Shown: positions 60,598-64,000 of the stretch, piece after piece
Numbering within the stretch: position 1 is the first letter of the stretch
How the letters are laid out: every line of letters begins with the position of its first letter
Assembly: GCA_041748655.1 (NCBI GenBank)
Contig: JBGTCV010000149.1
Span: 1 to 64,000 of the forward strand
DNA: 64,000 nucleotides
Direction: 5' to 3'
DNA from: Leptofilum sp041748655
GTDB taxonomy: Bacteria; Chloroflexota; Anaerolineae; Promineifilales; Promineifilaceae
Notes under the pieces: generated by a model
What the model was told of the DNA's origin: nothing
The model's database searches: none
What the model saw: only the letters and a program-made list of their open reading frames with translations
Position numbers and translations under genes: made by a program

Positions 60598-61941
60598 CTA
60601 AATGCGGGCCAAAGGCAGTTCAATGATGAAGGTTGCCCCCTGCCCCGGTGCGCTTTCAGCCCAGATACGGCCGTTATGCCCCACCACAATCGACCGGGCA
60701 ATAGCCAAACCCAACCCAGAACCAGCCTCATGCCGCTGGCGTGACCGGTCGCCCCGGTAAAAGCGGTCGAACACGTGAGCCAGTTCGGTTGCGGACATAC
60801 CGGGGCCGCTGTCTTGCACTTTAAGCTGAACGGTTGCCCCGTTTTGCTGGGCAGCGAGGGTGATACGGTCGTTTTCCGGCGTGTAGCGCAGGGCATTGGT
60901 CAACAAATTATCCAGCACCTGGGCCATACGGTCCGGGTCTACCACCACCTCTGGCAGCGTATCTGGCGCGTCCAGCATCAGCTCGATCTGCTTTTGCTGG
61001 GCGGTGGGGGCATGGGCCAGCACGGCACGCTCCAGCAGGCTGCGCGGCGGCACCGGCCGTCTGGCTAGAGGCAGCTCCCCCGCCTCGGCCAGCGACAGCA
61101 GGCGCAAATCTTCCACCAGCCGGTTGAGGCGGCGGGCTTCGTCGTAGATCACTTCGAACGTTTCGGGTGTGGGGGGCAGCACGCCGTCGCTGAGCGCTTC
61201 AGCGTGGCCCAGAATGAGGCTGAGGGGGGTGCGCAAATCGTGGGCGATGTCGGCCGTCATCTGCCGCCGCAGGTCGCGGGATTTCGCCAGATCGGCGCTC
61301 ATCTGGTTAAACGAGGTGGCCAGCTTGCCCAGCTCATCGTCGGAGCGCACGGGCACCTGCTGCGTCAGATCGCCGTGGGCCACTGCCTGAGTGGCCTGGG
61401 TAATCTCCTGAATGGGGCGGGTCAGGCTGCGAGCCAACACTACGCCAAGAATGAGGGAAACGGCCGTTGCCCCCACCGCCGCCAAAAAAATAGCCCGATT
61501 GACTCGTTGGGAAAAATCATTGCGCGGCAATTGGCCCATGCCGTGCCCCCGGTTTTCAGCAAAGATAATTTGCCCAACCTGTTTACCCTCTACCTCGATG
61601 GGAATACCGCGATTGAGCCAGCCACGCGGCAAGCGGCTGCCTATTTGCTGGCCCAAGCCGCCCAACACCACCTGCCCCTGGGTATTGACGACGGCAAACG
61701 GCCGTGTTTGTTCGCTGTTTGGCCCCACACCCCCAATGCCAATCCGGTCCAGGTTGTCCCAGCTGCCGTTGATTTCGTAATAGCTGGTTAGCTGGTTCAG
61801 CATCACGCTGTCCGATTGGGCATCGGCAAAAAGATTAAACTCGCTGGCCGAGACGCGCCCGGCAAAAAAAGCGACCAGGGCAATCCCAGCCAGACTTACC
61901 AGCAAAAAGGCCAGACTCAGCTTAATAACCAATGATTGCAT
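60598..61941 (-). CDS. Sensor histidine kinase (BaeS-like)
   Basis: The 447-aa kinase has two membrane helices flanking a roughly 110-residue sensor domain, a HAMP domain (RSLTRPIQEITQATQAVAHGDL), a phospho-acceptor His in MTADIAHDLRTPLSLILGHAEAL, an N-box (LTNALRYTPEN), and G motifs (DSGPGMS, GSGLGLAIARSIV). It forms a two-component pair with the response regulator whose stop is 7 bp upstream of its start. Confidence 0.93.
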   Translation of the reverse strand: MQSLVIKLSLAFLLVSLAGIALVAFFAGRVSASEFNLFADAQSDSVMLNQLTSYYEINGSWDNLDRIGIGGVGPNSEQTRPFAVVNTQGQVVLGGLGQQIGSRLPRGWLNRGIPIEVEGKQVGQIIFAENRGHGMGQLPRNDFSQRVNRAIFLAAVGATAVSLILGVVLARSLTRPIQEITQATQAVAHGDLTQQVPVRSDDELGKLATSFNQMSADLAKSRDLRRQMTADIAHDLRTPLSLILGHAEALSDGVLPPTPETFEVIYDEARRLNRLVEDLRLLSLAEAGELPLARRPVPPRSLLERAVLAHAPTAQQKQIELMLDAPDTLPEVVVDPDRMAQVLDNLLTNALRYTPENDRITLAAQQNGATVQLKVQDSGPGMSATELAHVFDRFYRGDRSRQRHEAGSGLGLAIARSIVVGHNGRIWAESAPGQGATFIIELPLARI

Positions 61942-61948
61942 GATTCAC

Positions 61949-62632
61949 TCACTCAGGGGCAAAACGGTAGCCCACGCCGTAAACCGTTTCCACATAGCGG
62001 GGCTGGCGCGGATTTGGCTCGATTTTGGCCCGCAAATTTTTGATGTGCACGTCCACCGTGCGCTCGGAGCCTTCAAAAGCGGTGCCTTGCAGCTTGTCCA
62101 GCAAATCGGGCCGGGAGAAGGCACGGCCTGGAGCAGCCATCAAAATGGCCAGCAAATCAAATTCAGAGCGGGTCAAATCGATCCGTTCGCCATCTACCTC
62201 CACCAAAAAGCGCTCCAAATCCAGCAAAACATCGGCAGCGTGCAGGCGGACGCTGCTGATCTCTGGCTGGCTGCCCCGGCGCAGCACGGCGCGCACCCGC
62301 GCCAGCAGCTCGCGCGGGCTAAACGGCTTGGTAACGTAATCATCCGCCCCCAGCTCCAGCCCGATGATTTTGTCTTCTTCTGCCACTTTGGCGGTGAGCA
62401 GAATGATGGGCGTAGGCCGCTCCTGGCGATGGATGCGCAAAAATTCGTGACCGTCCATCTCTGGCATCATGATGTCCAGCAAAATGAGGTCTGGCTTTTC
62501 CTGGCGGGCGAGGAAGAGGGCATCACGGCCGTTTTTGGCCGTCACCACCCGGAAGCCACCTTGCTCCAGGTACGCCTTTACCAGGTTCACCAGACGGGCT
62601 TCGTCATCAACGACAAGTACAGTTTTGCTCAT
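61949..62632 (-). CDS. OmpR/PhoB-family response regulator
   Basis: The 227-aa regulator has a receiver domain (VDDEARLVNLVKAYL; phospho-acceptor in LILLDIMMPEMDG; K in YVTKPF) and a C-terminal winged-helix domain (LTRSEFDLLAILM, VDVHIKNLRAKIEPNPRQPRYVETVYGVGYRF). It is upstream of and nearly contiguous with its kinase. Targets are unknown. Confidence 0.94.
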   Translation of the reverse strand: MSKTVLVVDDEARLVNLVKAYLEQGGFRVVTAKNGRDALFLARQEKPDLILLDIMMPEMDGHEFLRIHRQERPTPIILLTAKVAEEDKIIGLELGADDYVTKPFSPRELLARVRAVLRRGSQPEISSVRLHAADVLLDLERFLVEVDGERIDLTRSEFDLLAILMAAPGRAFSRPDLLDKLQGTAFEGSERTVDVHIKNLRAKIEPNPRQPRYVETVYGVGYRFAPE

Positions 62633-62654
62633 GAAAATTTCTCGGAATATTATC

Positions 62655-62707
62655 CGCAGATTTCATAGATTACGCAGATTAGTGGCTCTAAATCTGCGAA
62701 ATCTGCG
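62655..62707. repeat. Iterated CGCAGATT-word inverted repeat
   Basis: CGCAGATTTC (62655-62664) pairs exactly with GAAATCTGCG (62698-62707). An internal ACGCAGATT/AATCTGCG pair is nested inside. It occupies the spacer between the response regulator and trhO. Confidence 0.65.
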
Positions 62708-62722
62708 TGATCTGTGGCCTGT

Positions 62723-63616
62723 TTATACTTCTCGGGCGGCGGTGAGTTCTAGCTGCCGCTGTTTTTCGCGGGCGCGGTCGATTTGCTCCGCTGTCAGCCC
62801 ATCGGCACAGTTGGGGCAGCGGACGCCAAATTCGTAATGAGGCGAGGTGCGGTGGTGTGGCTTAACGGCCGTTTTGCACATCGGGCACAGCTCAACCGGG
62901 TCAGGCTGCAACTGGTGGTCCACCGTAACGCGATCGTCAAAAACAAAGCAGTTGCCTTCCCACAAACTATCCTCCGGCGGCACTGTTTCTAAATATTTCA
63001 AAATGCCGTCCTTGAGGTGAAACACCTCAGCAAAGCCCTGCTCCAACATGAAGGCGGTCGCTTTTTCGCAGCGAATGCCGCCGGTGCAAAACATCGCTAC
63101 CTTTTTGTGGCGGCGCGGATCCAGGTTTTGGCTGACAAATTCGGGGAACTGGTTAAAAGCGTTTACTTTCGGATTAATCGCCCCTTTGAACGTACCCAGC
63201 TCTACCTCAAAATCGTTGCGTGTATCTACCAAAATAACGTCCGGGTCGCTAATGAGGGCGTTCCACTCAGCGGCAGGCACGTACTGCCCCACCTGCTTGT
63301 TGGGGGTGATGTCTGGTCTACCCAGGTTGACAATTTCCTGCTTCAGGCGCACTTTCATTCGGGCAAAGGGCATAAAATCGGCGCTGGATTCCTTGTGGCT
63401 GAGGCTGGCAAAGACGGTGTCCTGGCGCAAATAGGCCAGCACGGCGTCGATACCGCTGCGGCTGCCTGCAATGGTGCCGTTCATCCCTTCAGCCGCCAGC
63501 AAAATGGAGCCTTTCACGTCCTGAGAGAGGCAAAAATCGCGCAACGGCCGTTGCCGTTCCGCATAATCTGGCAGTGCCACAAATTTATAAAAAGCCGCGA
63601 TGACAATTGAAGACAT
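62723..63616 (-). CDS. trhO: tRNA uridine(34) hydroxylase TrhO (rhodanese family)
   Basis: TrhO (YceA) makes 5-hydroxyuridine at the wobble position of tRNAs. The 297-aa protein has the N-terminal YceA domain (SILLAAEGMNGTIAGSRSGI), a rhodanese domain with active Cys in MFCTGGIRCEKA, and a C-terminal zinc-like tail (CPMC...CPNC). GAGG precedes the start. Confidence 0.93.
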   Translation of the reverse strand: MSSIVIAAFYKFVALPDYAERQRPLRDFCLSQDVKGSILLAAEGMNGTIAGSRSGIDAVLAYLRQDTVFASLSHKESSADFMPFARMKVRLKQEIVNLGRPDITPNKQVGQYVPAAEWNALISDPDVILVDTRNDFEVELGTFKGAINPKVNAFNQFPEFVSQNLDPRRHKKVAMFCTGGIRCEKATAFMLEQGFAEVFHLKDGILKYLETVPPEDSLWEGNCFVFDDRVTVDHQLQPDPVELCPMCKTAVKPHHRTSPHYEFGVRCPNCADGLTAEQIDRAREKQRQLELTAAREV

Positions 63617-63659
63617 TTTCCAACCTCAAAAAATAGTTTCCTCCACTATACCCCAAGGC

Positions 63660-63701
63660 AAAAAGCGTGTCATCTTGACAAGGTCAAGTAGATGACACGC
63701 T
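63660..63701 (-). terminator. Intrinsic terminator of the right-edge gene
   Basis: On the minus strand AGCGTGTCATCT (63701-63690) pairs with 63675-63664, with an inner TTGAC/GTCAA extension, and runs into TTTTTGCC. It fits the gene that stops at 63751. Confidence 0.75.
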
Positions 63702-63750
63702 CAGATAAAACCAAAGTGATGCGCTGACCAGCAGCGCCTCACTCGTTTAA

Positions 63751-64000
63751 TTAGGCACCTGGATTGGCTGAGGCATTGCCGTTTCCGTTTCCATTGCCGT
63801 TGCCATTGCCACCGCCAAAGCTGCCGTTACCGGGACCAAAGCCGCCACCCTGCATACCGCCGTGGCCACCGTGCATCCCACGTCCACCGTGGCCACCTGG
63901 GCCACCCATGTGGGGGCCGCGCTGGCTCAGCAGCAGGTCGGCCTGCTCCTGGGTGATGACGCCATCTTCAATGGCCTGGGCAAAAGCGGCGGTGCGGGCG
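63751..64000 (-). CDS. C-terminal part of a Gly/His-rich protein
   Basis: The frame enters from the right edge on the minus strand and stops at 63751. The visible 82 residues include AFAQAIEDGVITQEQADLLLSQRG and then a Gly/His/Asn-rich tail with HGGHGGM and repeated GNGN. Short ITxEQADxxL segments followed by Gly/His tails occur in small periplasmic, possibly metal-binding proteins. The N-terminus is outside the window, so no family is assigned. Confidence 0.7.
   Translation of the reverse strand, partial: ARTAAFAQAIEDGVITQEQADLLLSQRGPHMGGPGGHGGRGMHGGHGGMQGGGFGPGNGSFGGGNGNGNGNGNGNASANPGA

Overview
The window looks like a chromosomal segment of a Chloroflexota bacterium, probably Anaerolineae-like; this is inferred, since no rRNA is present. 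The evidence is a G+C content in the mid-50s, Ser/Thr kinases fused to nSTAND and WD40 modules, coenzyme F420 genes (cofE, npdG, an LLM oxidoreductase), a secreted protein ending in a YLPFVNNN-type tail, and many REC/GAF/PAS signalling proteins. No ribosomal operon, prophage or CRISPR array is visible.

Layout. 1-12 kb: a possible transposase start at the left edge, recF, a REC-GAF-PAS-class III cyclase, rsmG coupled to a peptide-type ABC lipoprotein, a REC-GAF-PAS protein, an FtsK-like ATPase, lexA, gamma-glutamyltransferase and tRNA-Ser(GGA). 12-23 kb: membrane histidine kinase, patatin, a vWA remnant, a GNAT gene with an apparent frameshift, an McrB-like GTPase without McrC, a tandem 242-bp-period repeat, a triple zinc-ribbon protein, ParA with a coiled-coil partner, a HEPN/MNT pair and a nitrilase-family amidase. 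23-33 kb: a 1.6k-residue kinase-nSTAND-WD40 protein, an aminotransferase behind a structured leader with a MSGIHHHA leader peptide, SirB1-like, DUF456 and phosphotransferase-like genes, and a 34-aa membrane microprotein. 33-46 kb: a secreted protein, a lone cNMP-binding protein, CinA, GT4, YraN, MiaA, a DUF1801 remnant, F420 genes, Nudix, SsnA and thioredoxin. 46-64 kb: two CNNM/CorC-like proteins, small conserved genes, leuS behind a stem-I-less T-box, two tRNA-Ala genes, a candidate selenoprotein W, a 3-hydroxyacyl-CoA dehydrogenase-like protein, an alpha/beta hydrolase, a PP2C-like/beta-propeller membrane protein, a phage-type antirepressor, a BaeRS-like two-component pair, trhO and a Gly/His-rich partial gene.

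The strongest genome-scale signal is the palindrome ACGGCCGT. It occurs about 100 times (roughly one per 630 bp, against one or two expected), in coding and intergenic DNA, on both strands and in all reading frames. This is a highly iterated palindrome comparable to cyanobacterial HIP1. The longest stretch without it (about 46.1-50.4 kb) covers the CNNM pair. A second signal is a class of intergenic perfect hairpins built from locus-specific short words, found at more than a dozen gene junctions.

The gene-level discoveries are a selenoprotein W/Rdx-family gene with an in-frame TGA (CxxU motif and a SECIS-like stem-loop), a T-box antiterminator directly behind tRNA-Ala with no room for a specifier stem, a His-codon leader peptide joined to a three-way-junction leader, and two genes that have lost their middles while keeping both ends.
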